A DNA stretch of 64,000 bases from Bryobacterales bacterium (GTDB taxonomy: Bacteria; Acidobacteriota; Terriglobia; Bryobacterales; UBA6623). Where the stretch lies: NCBI GenBank assembly GCA_028819215.1, contig JAPPMG010000002.1, positions 1-64,000 of the forward strand, given 5' to 3'. Positions 43,430 to 53,800 of the stretch are shown here, in pieces. The notes beneath the pieces were generated by a model. That model made no database searches, was not told where the DNA came from, and worked only from the letters and a program-made list of their open reading frames with translations. A program made the translations under genes and the position numbers. Each line of letters begins with the position of its first letter. The first letter of the stretch is position 1.

Positions 43430-46087
43430 CTAGTTCGCCGAGATTGCAGCCTGTGCCGCGGCCAGACGCGCGATGGGCACCCGATAAGGCGAGCAGCTGA
43501 CGTAATTTAGCCCAGCGCGCACGCAGAAGGTCACAGATTTCGGCTCGCCGCCGTGCTCGCCGCAGATTCCCACCTCGAGCCCGGGGCGGGTCTTGCGCCC
43601 CTTTTCCAAGGCGATCTCAACCAGCTGCCCGACACCGCTCGAGTCCAGCACTTGGAATGGGTCGTCTTCAAGAATGCCCGCTTCCAAATAAGGGTTGATA
43701 AAGGTCCCGGAATCATCGCGGCTGAAGCCGAACGTGGTCTGTGTCAGGTCGTTCGTGCCGAAGCTGAAGAACTCAGCATGCTGCGCGATCTCGTCGGCCG
43801 TCAGTGCTCCGCGCGGCACCTCGATCATTGTCCCGACCTTGTAATGGACCTCCCGCCCGGCAGCAGCAAAGACCTCGTTGGCCGCGTCGACGACCACTTT
43901 CTTCTGATTCTCGAGTTCCTTGTGGTTGCCAACCAGCGGAATCATTACCTCAGGGATCGCGTCGACGCCCTTCTCGGCGCATTCCACGGCGGCCTCGAAG
44001 ATCGCCCGCGCTTGCATCGCGGTGATCTCGGGGAATGTGATCCCGAGCCGGCAGCCGCGATGTCCCAGCATCGGGTTGAACTCGTGTAGCTCCTCCACGC
44101 GCTCCAACAGCGCCGCGACTTCGCTCTGCTTGGCCTCGTCCTCGCCGCTGGCTCGCAACTGTGCCAACTCCACCATCAGCTCTTCCCGCTTGGGCAAGAA
44201 CTCATGCAGCGGCGGATCAAGCGTGCGCACGATGACTGGGAAGCCGTCCATAACCTCGAAGAGTTCGACGAAGTCCTGCCTTTGCATCGGGAGCAGCTTG
44301 CTCAACGCATCCGCGCGCGTTTCGGCATCCTCTGCCAGGATCATCTGGCGGACGTGCTCGATTCGGTGGGGCTCGAAAAACATGTGCTCGGTGCGGCAGA
44401 GGCCAATGCCTTCGGCGCCGAAATTCCGTGCGGCACGAGCGTCGCGCGGCGTCTCGGCGTTAGCCCGCACCCTGGCGGTGCGGTGCTGGTCGACATACTC
44501 CATGAACTGAGCGAAGTCGCCCGAGGTGGGGTCAGGATCGATCGTCTTTGCCTGACCGGCGAATACCTCGCCGGTGGAGCCATCGATGGAAATCCAATCG
44601 CCTCCCTTGAGCGTGTGGCCATTGCAGACGATCTGGCCGGCCTTGGCGTCGACATTCACTTCGCCCGCGCCAGCGACGCAGGGTGAGCCCATGCCGCGGG
44701 CCACCACGGCAGCGTGCGAGGTCATGCCGCCCCTCGAGGTCAGGATGCCCTTGGCAGCTTCCATGCCGTGAATGTCTTCCGGTGTGGTCTCAGCCCGCAC
44801 TAGCACCACAGCGTTGCCACTAGCGGCCTCTTCCACGGCAGCATCGGCTGTGAAAACGATACGGCCGACCGCGGCGCCGGGAGAGGCCGGCAGGCCCACC
44901 GTCAGGGTGGTGAGCTGGCCCTTCGAAGAGGACTCGATCACAGGATGCAGCAGCTGGTCCAAATGTTGGGGCTCGACCCGCATGACGGCTTCGCGCTCGT
45001 TGATCAGCCCTTCGTTGACCATGTCCACGGCAAACTTCACGGCGGCCGCACCAGTGCGTTTGCCGTTGCGCGTTTGCAGCATGAAGAGCTTGCCCTCCTC
45101 GATCGTGAACTCGAAGTCCTGCACGTCGCGGTAGTGCTGCTCTAGCTGGGCCGTGATTGTGCGAAGCTCGCCGTAGGCCTCCGGCAGCACCGCCTCGAGT
45201 TCGTTGATAGGGCGTGGGGTGCGGATTCCTGCCACGACATCCTCCCCCTGCGCATTGACCAAGAACTCTCCGTAGAACTCGTTAGCACCCGTCGCGGGAT
45301 CGCGCGTGAAGCCGACGCCCGTTGCGGAAGTCTCGCCAAGGTTGCCAAACACCATCGCCTGCACGTTGACGGCCGTGCCGAGGTCGTGCGGGATGTCATT
45401 CATGCGCCGGTAGTGGTTGGCGCGGGGATTGTCCCAGGACCGGAAGACCGCGTCACGCGCCATCTTGAGCTGCTGATGCGCGTCCTGCGGGAAGTCCTCG
45501 CCGAGCGAATTCTTGTAGTGGGCCTTAAACGCCTCGACCACCTCCGCCAACTGCTCGGCATTGAGGTCCATGTCGTTCTCGGCACCGGCGGCTTCCTTGA
45601 TGTCCTCGAGAATCTCCTCGAACTCTCCCTTGGACACGCCCATCACGACGTCGGCGAACATCATGATGAAGCGCCGGTAACAGTCCAGAGCGAAGGTCCG
45701 CTTGCCGCTCAGCGCAACGAGTCCTTCGGTGGCACTGTCGTTGAGACCGAGGTTGAGGATGGTGTCCATCATGCCCGGCATGGAGAACTTCGACCCCGAG
45801 CGCACCGACAGCAGCAGGGGGTTGGAGGCGTCGCCGAGCTTCTTGCCCATGTCGCTCTCGAGGTGCTGCAGGGCGGACGCCATTTCAGCCTCAACCTCAT
45901 CAGGAACCCTGTTCCCACCTGCGAGATACATGTTGCAGACCTGCGTGGACACGGTGAAACCCGGTGGTACAGGCACCCCTGCCAAGGCCATTTCCGCGAG
46001 ATTGGCACCCTTTCCGCCGAGCGTGTCGCGCATGGACATGTCGCCATCGGTCTTGGAGCCGCCAAATGAGAACACATGCTTTGCCAT
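43430..46087 (-). CDS. ppdK: Pyruvate, phosphate dikinase
   Basis: An 885-residue cytoplasmic enzyme interconverting pyruvate, ATP and phosphate with PEP, AMP and pyrophosphate. The N-terminal ATP-grasp domain is followed by the swivelling phosphohistidine domain with GGMTSHAAVVARG (histidine near 457). The C-terminal PEP/pyruvate barrel carries the catalytic cysteine motif CGEHGGEP near 840 and ends in the family tail SPYRVPIARLAAAQAA. All three domains are complete. It likely serves reversible glycolysis or gluconeogenesis. The frame is open to 46165, but family members begin at the MAKHVFSFGG segment; GAGGG lies upstream of ATG 46087. It is monocistronic. Confidence 0.97.
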   Translation of the reverse strand: MAKHVFSFGGSKTDGDMSMRDTLGGKGANLAEMALAGVPVPPGFTVSTQVCNMYLAGGNRVPDEVEAEMASALQHLESDMGKKLGDASNPLLLSVRSGSKFSMPGMMDTILNLGLNDSATEGLVALSGKRTFALDCYRRFIMMFADVVMGVSKGEFEEILEDIKEAAGAENDMDLNAEQLAEVVEAFKAHYKNSLGEDFPQDAHQQLKMARDAVFRSWDNPRANHYRRMNDIPHDLGTAVNVQAMVFGNLGETSATGVGFTRDPATGANEFYGEFLVNAQGEDVVAGIRTPRPINELEAVLPEAYGELRTITAQLEQHYRDVQDFEFTIEEGKLFMLQTRNGKRTGAAAVKFAVDMVNEGLINEREAVMRVEPQHLDQLLHPVIESSSKGQLTTLTVGLPASPGAAVGRIVFTADAAVEEAASGNAVVLVRAETTPEDIHGMEAAKGILTSRGGMTSHAAVVARGMGSPCVAGAGEVNVDAKAGQIVCNGHTLKGGDWISIDGSTGEVFAGQAKTIDPDPTSGDFAQFMEYVDQHRTARVRANAETPRDARAARNFGAEGIGLCRTEHMFFEPHRIEHVRQMILAEDAETRADALSKLLPMQRQDFVELFEVMDGFPVIVRTLDPPLHEFLPKREELMVELAQLRASGEDEAKQSEVAALLERVEELHEFNPMLGHRGCRLGITFPEITAMQARAIFEAAVECAEKGVDAIPEVMIPLVGNHKELENQKKVVVDAANEVFAAAGREVHYKVGTMIEVPRGALTADEIAQHAEFFSFGTNDLTQTTFGFSRDDSGTFINPYLEAGILEDDPFQVLDSSGVGQLVEIALEKGRKTRPGLEVGICGEHGGEPKSVTFCVRAGLNYVSCSPYRVPIARLAAAQAAISAN

Positions 46088-46598
46088 CTTGGTGATTACC
46101 CTCTGTGTCGGATCGCGTTCCCAGACGCCCTGCGGAGACTCGACACGCCCGCGCGGCATGCGCACAGGAACGGTGTTATTGGACTGGTCGGAGGTTGGGC
46201 CCGGAGCTTCGCGGCCGAAGACCCTCTCGCCCGCGAGCGTAGGAAGCGAAGCCTTGATCTTAGCAAATCTGGCGGCAATTCTGGCTGCGGTTGGCTCGTT
46301 CGTGGAGCCGATCGATCCGAGCTAGAAGATTGGCAGCACGACTTGCCCTGCCGCTAACAAGGTCCGCGAAGGCGATCGATCTTGCGCTTGGAATCCTCTG
46401 AAAAGCGATGGTGGCGTGAGTCACCCGGCCGAACCGCGGGACCGTCTGCCCCGCATCCTATATCGATTCGATGTTACTGCGCTGGTGGAGAGGACCTTGC
46501 TATTAGTTCCGGCAGGATTCGGATCGGGCGCCTTCTCGCGGCACGACCCTTCAGTCGCCGTGTGATTCGGAGGACGGTCCTCCCACGCGTGGTGGCGA
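46088..46598. other. Intergenic region upstream of ppdK
   Basis: I see no gene in these 511 bases; the open frames are shadows. A 15-base perfect inverted repeat (GGAGGAC/GTCCTCC, one central base) at 46569-46583 follows the methyltransferase stop by 16 bases and may end that operon, though without a T-tract. The ppdK promoter must lie near the left end. Confidence 0.4.
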
Positions 46599-47114
46599 TC
46601 AGCTTGCTTGATCGTAGAACTTCGCGAGTGCCTTGTTCTCAACAACAAGTCTCTTGCGAAGCAACAGCAGGTTCAACCCGGACCCGACCACCGCTAGAGC
46701 CCACGCTCCGAACATCAGCGGCACGACAGCGATTTCACCACAGACGATGAGATAGTTGGGGTGATCGACGAAGCGGTACGGGCCGCTACGAATGCGCGTG
46801 GCGCCAGGAAGCACCATGACGCGGGTCGTCCATCGCGTCCCCAAGGTCGCAATCACCCAAATTCGCCCGCATTGCAACAGGCCGAAGACTACGAGCCACG
46901 GAATCGAAACCAAGGCCCGCGGGTCAATCGTGACAAGAAGCGCCAGCAACCAGCCAGCGTGCAAGGTAACGAGCGCCTTGTAATGCCGCTCGCCGACCTC
47001 GATCGCACCCCGAGCCACCAACACCCGGCGGTTACGGCGCGCCAAGACAAGTTCTGCCACCCGCTGGACCACAAGGAAGCCGACGACCGCGTAGAGCGGG
47101 CTGATGAGATTCAC
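46599..47114 (-). CDS. Isoprenylcysteine carboxyl methyltransferase-like membrane protein, polyketide-associated
   Basis: A 171-residue integral membrane protein with about four to five hydrophobic helices. The C-terminal signature GPYRFVDHPNYLIVCGE is the SAM-binding motif of ICMT/phospholipid-methyltransferase-type enzymes. It begins at a GTG (47114) inside the stop of the type III polyketide synthase gene (GTGA overlap). In Bacillus subtilis the equivalent pair is bpsA-bpsB, where the membrane methyltransferase O-methylates alkylpyrones made by the synthase. The same role is inferred here. Confidence 0.85.
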   Translation of the reverse strand: MNLISPLYAVVGFLVVQRVAELVLARRNRRVLVARGAIEVGERHYKALVTLHAGWLLALLVTIDPRALVSIPWLVVFGLLQCGRIWVIATLGTRWTTRVMVLPGATRIRSGPYRFVDHPNYLIVCGEIAVVPLMFGAWALAVVGSGLNLLLLRKRLVVENKALAKFYDQAS

Positions 47115-48166
47115 GTTGACTGCAGGACCAGAAACGCAGCCGAAAAACCGGGGCCCAGGCTGGTCAGCAAATGGCGTCTCGGCACTCTGTGCTCGAGGGC
47201 ACGCTTGAGAACGAACAAGACGGTTGCGGCGGACATGTTGCCGTAGTCACGAAGGACGGCTCGAGACTCTTCAAGACCGCCGGGCTGAAGGTTGAACGCA
47301 GACTCTAGGGCATCCAGCACCTTGGCACCACCGGGATGGCAAATGAAGCTGTCTATATCGTGGAGACCGAGGCCCTCGGAGGCCAGAAACTCCTCGGTCA
47401 CACATCGCATCCGCGTGCGGACCAGCTCGGGAATGCTCCGAGAGAACACCACTGCCAGCCCGTCGTCCACAACGTCCCATCCCATGATGTCGAGCGAGTC
47501 TGGCCAAGTGTATTCGCCCCACGCCGAGATCTCCGGTCCCGGACCATGGTCCGCTAGCACGGCCGCGGCGGCACCGTCGCGGAAGAGGGCCGTCGCCACA
47601 AGGTTTCGAACGGATCGATCGCGGGATCGGAACGTGAGGGTGCAGAGTTCGACAACGAGCAACAGGACGCGGCTGCCCGGTCGGGCCCGCACGCAAGCGG
47701 CGGCACGAGCCAGTCCCAGCACGCCGCCGCCGCATCCCAGCCCGAAGATCGGCAATCTTTGCACGTCGCGGCGGAACGGCAGCTCGTTCATCAGTCTGGC
47801 ATCTAGGCTGGGCGTGGCGATTCCGGTGGTCGAAACGGTCACGATCAGGTCGATGTCTCGCGGTTCCAGACCGCTGGCGGCCAAGCATTCGACGGCGGCC
47901 TCCTTCAGCAGTGAAATCGCATTCTCGAGGTACAGGCGGTTCTTTTCCTCGAAGCCATGTTCGCCTCCTTCGTACCAACTCCGAGGGGCGCAGACATATC
48001 CTGCCCCGATGGCGGCATTGCTGAAGATGCCCAAGAGACTCCCAAGACCCGAGACGGCACCGGCAAAGAACGAGGAGCTGAAGTTCTTTACCTCGTCTTG
48101 GGTCATCCGGTGGCCCGGCACCGCCGTGGCAATCGACCTGATTCTAGGATTGGGTTGAGCGTCCAT
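47111..48166 (-). CDS. Type III polyketide synthase (chalcone/stilbene synthase family)
   Basis: A 351-residue homodimeric ketosynthase-like enzyme. The catalytic triad is Cys145 in FGLGCGGG, His277 in FICHPGG and Asn310 in DYGNMSAA. The spacing is standard and the C-terminal GFGPG-like element is present as SLGPGFSAA. Such enzymes extend acyl-CoA starters with malonyl-CoA without an acyl carrier protein, and bacterial members paired with an ICMT-like gene make alkylpyrones or alkylresorcinols. ATG 48166 has GGGAAAG upstream. It is the first gene of a two-gene operon. No acyl-CoA ligase or tailoring oxygenase is adjacent, so a fatty acyl-CoA starter from general metabolism is likely. Confidence 0.94.
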   Translation of the reverse strand: MDAQPNPRIRSIATAVPGHRMTQDEVKNFSSSFFAGAVSGLGSLLGIFSNAAIGAGYVCAPRSWYEGGEHGFEEKNRLYLENAISLLKEAAVECLAASGLEPRDIDLIVTVSTTGIATPSLDARLMNELPFRRDVQRLPIFGLGCGGGVLGLARAAACVRARPGSRVLLLVVELCTLTFRSRDRSVRNLVATALFRDGAAAAVLADHGPGPEISAWGEYTWPDSLDIMGWDVVDDGLAVVFSRSIPELVRTRMRCVTEEFLASEGLGLHDIDSFICHPGGAKVLDALESAFNLQPGGLEESRAVLRDYGNMSAATVLFVLKRALEHRVPRRHLLTSLGPGFSAAFLVLQST

Positions 48167-48790
48167 GGATCTTTCCCACCATCGAAGACGCTAGCTCCAT
48201 GGCGACTGCAATCCGAACGGGGCGAGGCCCATAGGGACGCGGGTGGTTCATGCTGATTGAATCACACTCTTCCAGAATCGAGCGCCTTGATTCGGCGCGG
48301 CACGACCGCGATCCATCCGACTGCGCCATCGATCGCCCGGACAACGAGAAACGAGTGGCCAGGCAGAGAGCTCCGAGCAAATTCTAGGTATCCCCTCGCC
48401 CTAGCCCGGTGATTCAAGCGTTTCAGTCGCGCAAAGCTTCACAGTAGGCAGCCGCTAACGGTTCAGACCGCATAGTCCGCCGAGCTGATCGGCAGTACCA
48501 AGAGCTGCTCCCCACCGGTTTCCTGGAGCGTCACAGCCCCGGTCGTTGGGCCGGCTCCGGCGGTGCTCAGAGTTGAATGCCTCGTGTAGCGGGCCGAGGC
48601 TCCTCTACGAGCCGGACGGCACGATGTTGAGGCAGCGGCCGATCTTCAAGCCGCACCAGTCGCCGAGGATGGGCACGTCTCGCAGCGGAAAGAGAGTGGC
48701 AAGCGCGTTCAGGTGGAGAGGCCTTGGGTCCGCTTAGGCAGCTCCGTAGGAATCGCAAGGGCGCTTCCTCTGGACTAGACTGATCCGAGG
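48167..48790. other. Intergenic region with possible decayed coding sequence
   Basis: No intact gene is seen. On the minus strand between about 48463 and 48733, two short stretches in different frames read like real protein: an upstream one with LRDVPILGDWCGLKIG and high G/C third positions, closed by a stop, and a terminal one with TLQETGGEQLLVLPISS ending at 48463. They may be one frame-shifted gene remnant of unknown family. The rest should hold the divergent promoters of the polyketide synthase and DUF3179 genes. Confidence 0.3.
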
Positions 48791-50239
48791 ATGCTCCGGG
48801 TGATTCGATTCGCGTTGCTCCTCGCCGGACTGTCGCTCTTCGGTTGCGTCTCCGAGCTCGGCGCCCAATTCCCTGCCCAGGGGCCCAGACTGCCCGGTGA
48901 TACCTCGGGCAATGCCCCACTTCGCCGCAGCCTTCCCCGGCCAGGAGACAACATCGCCGCGACCGTGCGCACCGCGTTGTTCTCACGCAACTGGGCAGAC
49001 CGTGACCGAGCGCTGCGCTTCTTGGTCAAACGCAACAAGAAGGACGTCATTCCGGCTCTCATCACGGTGCTACGCGTTCTGCCCGACTCTGACGGCCGGC
49101 TGCTCGACGCGCTCCAACGACTCGCCGGAGTCAAGATACCGCGCGACTGGACGGCGTGGATGGAGTGGCTGGAGGCGCGCACCGAGATCCGCCCCTACCG
49201 GGAGTTCGTTTCCTTCAAGGCAGACCTCCTGGCCGGGATCGACATCAATTTCCGTGGCTTCCTCTACCCAGGGTTGAGGCACGAGATCCGCCTCGAGGAG
49301 ATCGTCTGGGGAGGGGTCAAGAAGGATGGGATCCCCGCGCTGGTGAACGCCAAGCAGATCCCTGCCGGTGAGGCGACCTACCTCACCGACCGGGAACTGG
49401 TCTTCGGGGTCAGCATCAACGGCGACTCGCGCGCCTATCCGCTCCGCATCCTCGACTGGCACGAGATGCTTAACGACGTGGTAGGCGGCGTCCCGGTGTC
49501 CCTCGCCTACTGCACGCTCTGCGGGTCGGGCATCCTCTTCGACACCCGGGTCCACGGCCGGCGGAAGCCTTTCGTCTTCGGCTCTTCCGGCCTCCTCTAT
49601 CGGTCGAACAAGCTCATGTACGACACACAGACGAAGTCGCTCTGGAATCAGTTCACCGGGCGGCCCGTGGTGGGGAAACTGACCAGCTCCGGCATCGAAC
49701 TCAAGATCTTGCCGGTGGTGATCACGAGCTGGCAGGACTGGCTCGCCGCCCATCCGGACACCACGGCACTATCCCACGACACCGGCTTCGATCGAGACTA
49801 CCGGCCCGGACGAGCGTACGGAGAATATTTTGCAAGCCCCGATCTTATGTTTCCGGTGCTGGTCCGAGATCGTCGGCTCGCGCCGAAGGACCGTATCTTC
49901 GTTCTGCGGGACGGAGCCAACGAAATGGCCTGGGCCCTCTCGCTCTTCAGAGGTGGCGCCGTCATCCACGACAGAGTGGGGCCGCGTGATGTGGTCCTCA
50001 TCGGAAATGCCCAAACGGAAACGGTCCGCGCCTACGAATCGGGAGGCAAGAAGTTTGTCGCGACTGAGGAGGATCGGTCCCGGGTGACGAGCGACGGGGC
50101 GCAATGGACCGTCACCGAGGCCGAACTCGCTGGCCCGGGCGGCGAGAGCCTCGCCCGGCTCCCCGGGCATATCGCATACTGGTTCGCTTGGCAGAGCTAC
50201 AAGGCCGGAAAGCCGTCACGCACGGCTGCCCGCAAATGA
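48791..50239 (+). CDS. DUF3179 domain-containing exported protein
   Basis: A 482-residue protein. A hydrophobic leader with a cysteine (LAGLSLFGC) suggests a lipoprotein, then about 90 residues contain a helical repeat-like segment. The main part is DUF3179, recognised by FGVSINGDSRAYPLRILDWHE, the YCTLCGSG cysteine motif, SSGLLYRSNKLMYD and the LWNQFTG segment. The biochemical role of the family is unknown; the paired cysteines suggest redox or metal chemistry. ATG 48791 is directly preceded by CCGAGG. It is monocistronic and convergent with the large cytochrome-type gene across a 626-base gap. Confidence 0.9.
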   Translation: MLRVIRFALLLAGLSLFGCVSELGAQFPAQGPRLPGDTSGNAPLRRSLPRPGDNIAATVRTALFSRNWADRDRALRFLVKRNKKDVIPALITVLRVLPDSDGRLLDALQRLAGVKIPRDWTAWMEWLEARTEIRPYREFVSFKADLLAGIDINFRGFLYPGLRHEIRLEEIVWGGVKKDGIPALVNAKQIPAGEATYLTDRELVFGVSINGDSRAYPLRILDWHEMLNDVVGGVPVSLAYCTLCGSGILFDTRVHGRRKPFVFGSSGLLYRSNKLMYDTQTKSLWNQFTGRPVVGKLTSSGIELKILPVVITSWQDWLAAHPDTTALSHDTGFDRDYRPGRAYGEYFASPDLMFPVLVRDRRLAPKDRIFVLRDGANEMAWALSLFRGGAVIHDRVGPRDVVLIGNAQTETVRAYESGGKKFVATEEDRSRVTSDGAQWTVTEAELAGPGGESLARLPGHIAYWFAWQSYKAGKPSRTAARK

Positions 50240-50865
50240 CTCTGTTTGCAGGGTCGCGTTGCCTGGGACCGTCCCTCGCTCGGGTCAGGGCTCCGCGACG
50301 TTGGCGATATCGGAGGGCGTTAGATGCAGGCACCCCGTCTCAGTGGACCGTCCGCTCAACTCCCTCCAGCGGTTGCGGGGCTTCCAGCTTCGCTCCCAGC
50401 GCTGCCACCAGCATGGGCGCGCACCCCCCTATCGACCCGGTGCCACACCGGCCGCAACTCCAGCAGATCTTTAAGCGGCCGGAGCGTCGCTCCCACCCAC
50501 CATAGGTCCTGGTAAGCCCGCACCGCGCCCACCACACTCAGGACTTCGGGCCGATCGCTTTCGGCGGCAACGGCCAGCCGTCCCGGCTTCTCCCGCACCT
50601 TGGTCCAAGCCAGCGACTAACTGCGGGCGGGCCGACTGCCGGCACACGGGCTATCGACGTCGCCCGAGTCCACCGGCTCCCGGCCTGCCGCAACCGGACT
50701 CGCGGCGTCGTATCCTGCGCGCTGGGGGCGTGACAAGCCGAAAACTCCGGCCTACGCTCGGAGGACGGTTGACCGGGCGGTCGAGTCGCGACGGGCTGCG
50801 GGAGAGAAACGCTCCGGTCGGGCCCGCTGACGCGGTGCCGCTTGGGGAAGGAGAGTAATGTAACC
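50240..50865. other. Intergenic region carrying a transposase remnant
   Basis: Between the convergent DUF3179 and haem-protein genes lies decayed sequence. Its left half contains the C-terminal IS1634-like transposase fragment listed separately. The right half (50601-50865) has only arginine/proline-rich shadow frames and no recognisable signal. Confidence 0.5.
50337..50600 (-). pseudogene. C-terminal remnant of an IS1634-like (IS4 superfamily) transposase
   Basis: The minus-strand frame reads AVRAYQDLWWVGATLRPLK and then LLELRPVWHRVDRGVRAH. This matches the C-terminal end of IS1634-type transposases, where the Y-x2-R-x3-E-x6-K region and an LELRPVxHR block precede a hydrophobic tail. The catalytic glutamate position (usually VE followed by AFR) is glycine here, and the frame breaks at a run of six C (plus strand, 50425-50430). 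The tail then continues in another frame. The element is therefore dead, and no terminal inverted repeats were found. Confidence 0.65.
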
Positions 50866-53800
50866 TCATCGAAGCGATTGGGACTGCACGAAACTGAGCA
50901 GGTCAGCCATCTCGGCCGGTCCGATCTCGTCCTCGAGTCCCTCTGGCATCAGCGAAAGGCCCATGGAGGTCAGCGTGTTGATGTCTGATCGCGAGACCAC
51001 ATCCTCAATGCCTTCGCCGCGACGCAAGGTAACGCTTTGAGGCGTTTCGCGCGCCAGGATTCCCGTGACGACGCTGCCATCCACAGTGTCAAGCCTGTAG
51101 TTGACGAAGTTCGACTGCAAAGACCGGTTCGGATCGAGGATGTCAACGAGGAGTTCCGCTCGTTGAGAGGAAGCCCTCTCGGTCAGATCCGGACCCACCT
51201 CGTGGCCCTTGCCCCCGAGTCGATGGCAGGTTGCGCACTCTCGCTCGAAGACCGTCTCACCACGAGTCGCATCCCCTTCCGCCACGAGGGCGGAGCGATA
51301 CTCCCGGATTACCTCCTCCGGGCTGGCCACTTCGGCGCGGGCGAGAATCTGTCGCGCCCGCGCGCGAATCTCTTCCCGGGGATGATCCATCAATACCGCC
51401 CTTCGCGCCGGGTCCAGATGGGCCACCTCCACGGTGCCTTTTTCCAACGCGTCAAGGTAGGGCCGCAGCCGCTCAGTGCGGCTGAACAGCACCTCGACAG
51501 CCTCGCGGCGCACGGCGGGACTGTAGGTCCTCCAGCCGAGAACAAGGATCTGCCCCACCTCCGGCCCGCCGTGGGCGGAGAGCGAGCGCACGGCCGCCAG
51601 CTGGATCTCGGCCGGCTCGTCCGGGGACAGCAGCGCATTGAGGGCGCCGAGGGCCGCTTCCGGCGGAGCCCAGGAGAGCAGACGGATCGCCTCAGTCCGC
51701 TCCGGCAGATTCCCGCTGTCCTTGTCTACGGCGATAGCCGGAGCCTCCGCCAGCACCTCGGCAATCGCAGCTCCGAGCTCTGGATTCTCGCCGCTGTCTC
51801 GCATTGCGGGCAGCGAACTCCCCGTCCGCGCCAATCCAGACGCGATACCGGCGGCAGCCGCCATGCGGATCCACTTCCCGTAGGCGCCGGTTGGCTTGTT
51901 CGTGGCGGTCAACACGGCCTGCGTGGCGTCCGGCGACTCCCTGACCGCCACGTTGTCCGCCAATTGCCTGACGGCAGCCGGGCTAGCCGGGTTTGCCAGG
52001 AACGAATCTTCTCGGAGCAGGAGGTCCAAGAGTGCCAGGGAATTCTCCCGAGCCCCTGAGAGGACGGCTGCACGGATCCACTCGTCCCCTGGATTGGCCC
52101 TCAGGATTCGCGCCAGGTGCACTGTTCCATCGCCACGCTGCATTCCTGGAACGGCAAGAGCAACCCGAAAGCGAACCGCAGGATCCTCGTCCGCGGCCAG
52201 TGACGCGACTCTTTCGGACAACGCGGACGAGCCCAGGAGCCGTGTCTCGGAAAGGCGGACTGCATTCTGGCGAACGGCCGGGTGGGGATCCGCGAGCGCG
52301 CGCAGGAGGGCCCCATCGTCGAGCTGGCCGAGCCCCTCGAGCGACCACAATGCATGGAGCCGGCCCCGGGCGGACTGTGACCGCCTAAGCGAGGCCCTGA
52401 GCGCTGCACTTGCCTCGACTGATTGCCGCTCGAACAGCAACCTGTGGGCGGTCGACCTCCACCAGCCATCTTCATGGTCGAGAAGGGCTACGAGCTCGGA
52501 GATCGACGCTTCACCAAGCTGCGGCAACGCTCCCCGCTCAAGGCTGGTTGGGGCAATGCGGTAGATGCGACCCATGTCCTGACCGGTGTAGTAGTCGATG
52601 TGCTCAAGGATTTCGTCAGGGATTGCGCTCGGGTCCTCGATGACCTCTCGGTACATGTCCACCACGTAAAGGCAGCCATCGGGGCCGTTGGCGAAGTTCA
52701 CCGGGCGGAACCAGGTGTCGGTCGACGCCAAGAATTCCCTGCCGGCCGTCGCGCGACGGGCACGGAAGGTAACGCCCGCCCTCTCCACGGTCATCCGCAG
52801 CACCAGGTTACCTGCCGGCTCCGGAGTGAATGCGTTGCCGTGGAATTCGGCAGGATACGCCGCGCCTCGGTAGATTCCCAGCCCGGCCCCACCCGTGTAG
52901 TGGCCTTGCAAGGCGAGTTCCCGTGGCGGGAACCGCTGCGCCCTCATTTCGTGGGTGGTATCCACCCAGCGGCTCCAGTACGTCTTGCGGGCGGCCCGCC
53001 AAGGTTCGGCGTCGCTAATCGGGAACACCAGCCGGTCGGACTCAAGGATCGGAGTCGCAAGTCGCGCCGGCTCCATGCCCTCGACAACGTGTCGAAGCGG
53101 GAACACCGCGTGAATCACCGGACTGCCGGAGTTCGAGCCGAATCGGTTGCCCCAATCGTCGAAGGCGTTGCCGAAGTCACCCCGCGTGCCCTCGGTGGCC
53201 TCGATCACTTCGGTGACCGGATGGAAGCGGAAGTCCTCGGAACCCAGAGGAAGCTCGCGGTCCCCGGCGCGCTCGGCGTGCCGCACCGTGCCGCCATTGT
53301 ACGAGGTGGTGCCGTAGATCCAGTGATCCATCCCCCACTTGAGGTTGTTCACGATGTCTTCAGACTTGTCAGTGCCGAAGCCCGTGAAGACGGTCCGGCG
53401 GATGTCCGCGACGCCATCGCCCGTGGTGTCCTTCAGGTACACAATGTCCGGCGCCGCGCTGACGAAGATCCCCCCGTTGAAGCACGCGATTCCGCTCGGC
53501 CAGTGCAGGCGGTCAGCAAACACCCTGGCGCTCTCGAAGACGCCATCTCCGTCTGCATCATCTAGGAGCCGGATCCGTCCTGCGGGCTCTCCACCCGGTG
53601 GCGGATCGAACGGGTAGCCCCGCATCTCGGCTACGTACAGCCTGCCGTTCTCGTCGAAGGTCATCGCGATCGGGTCTGTCACGTTCGGTTCCGAAGCCGC
53701 GACCTCCAGACGAAAGCCCTCCGCGAGCTGGAACGCCTGCAGCGCCTCAGGCGGGGATAGCGGTTCGTGGCGTTCGAGGCCATCTGCGATCGGTGACCTG

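Noticed and set aside
52423-53565. 380-codon plus-strand frame opposite the large haem protein
   Set aside because: Shadow of a high-GC gene: no motif, histidine/arginine/valine-rich translation, and the opposite strand encodes a fully recognisable protein.
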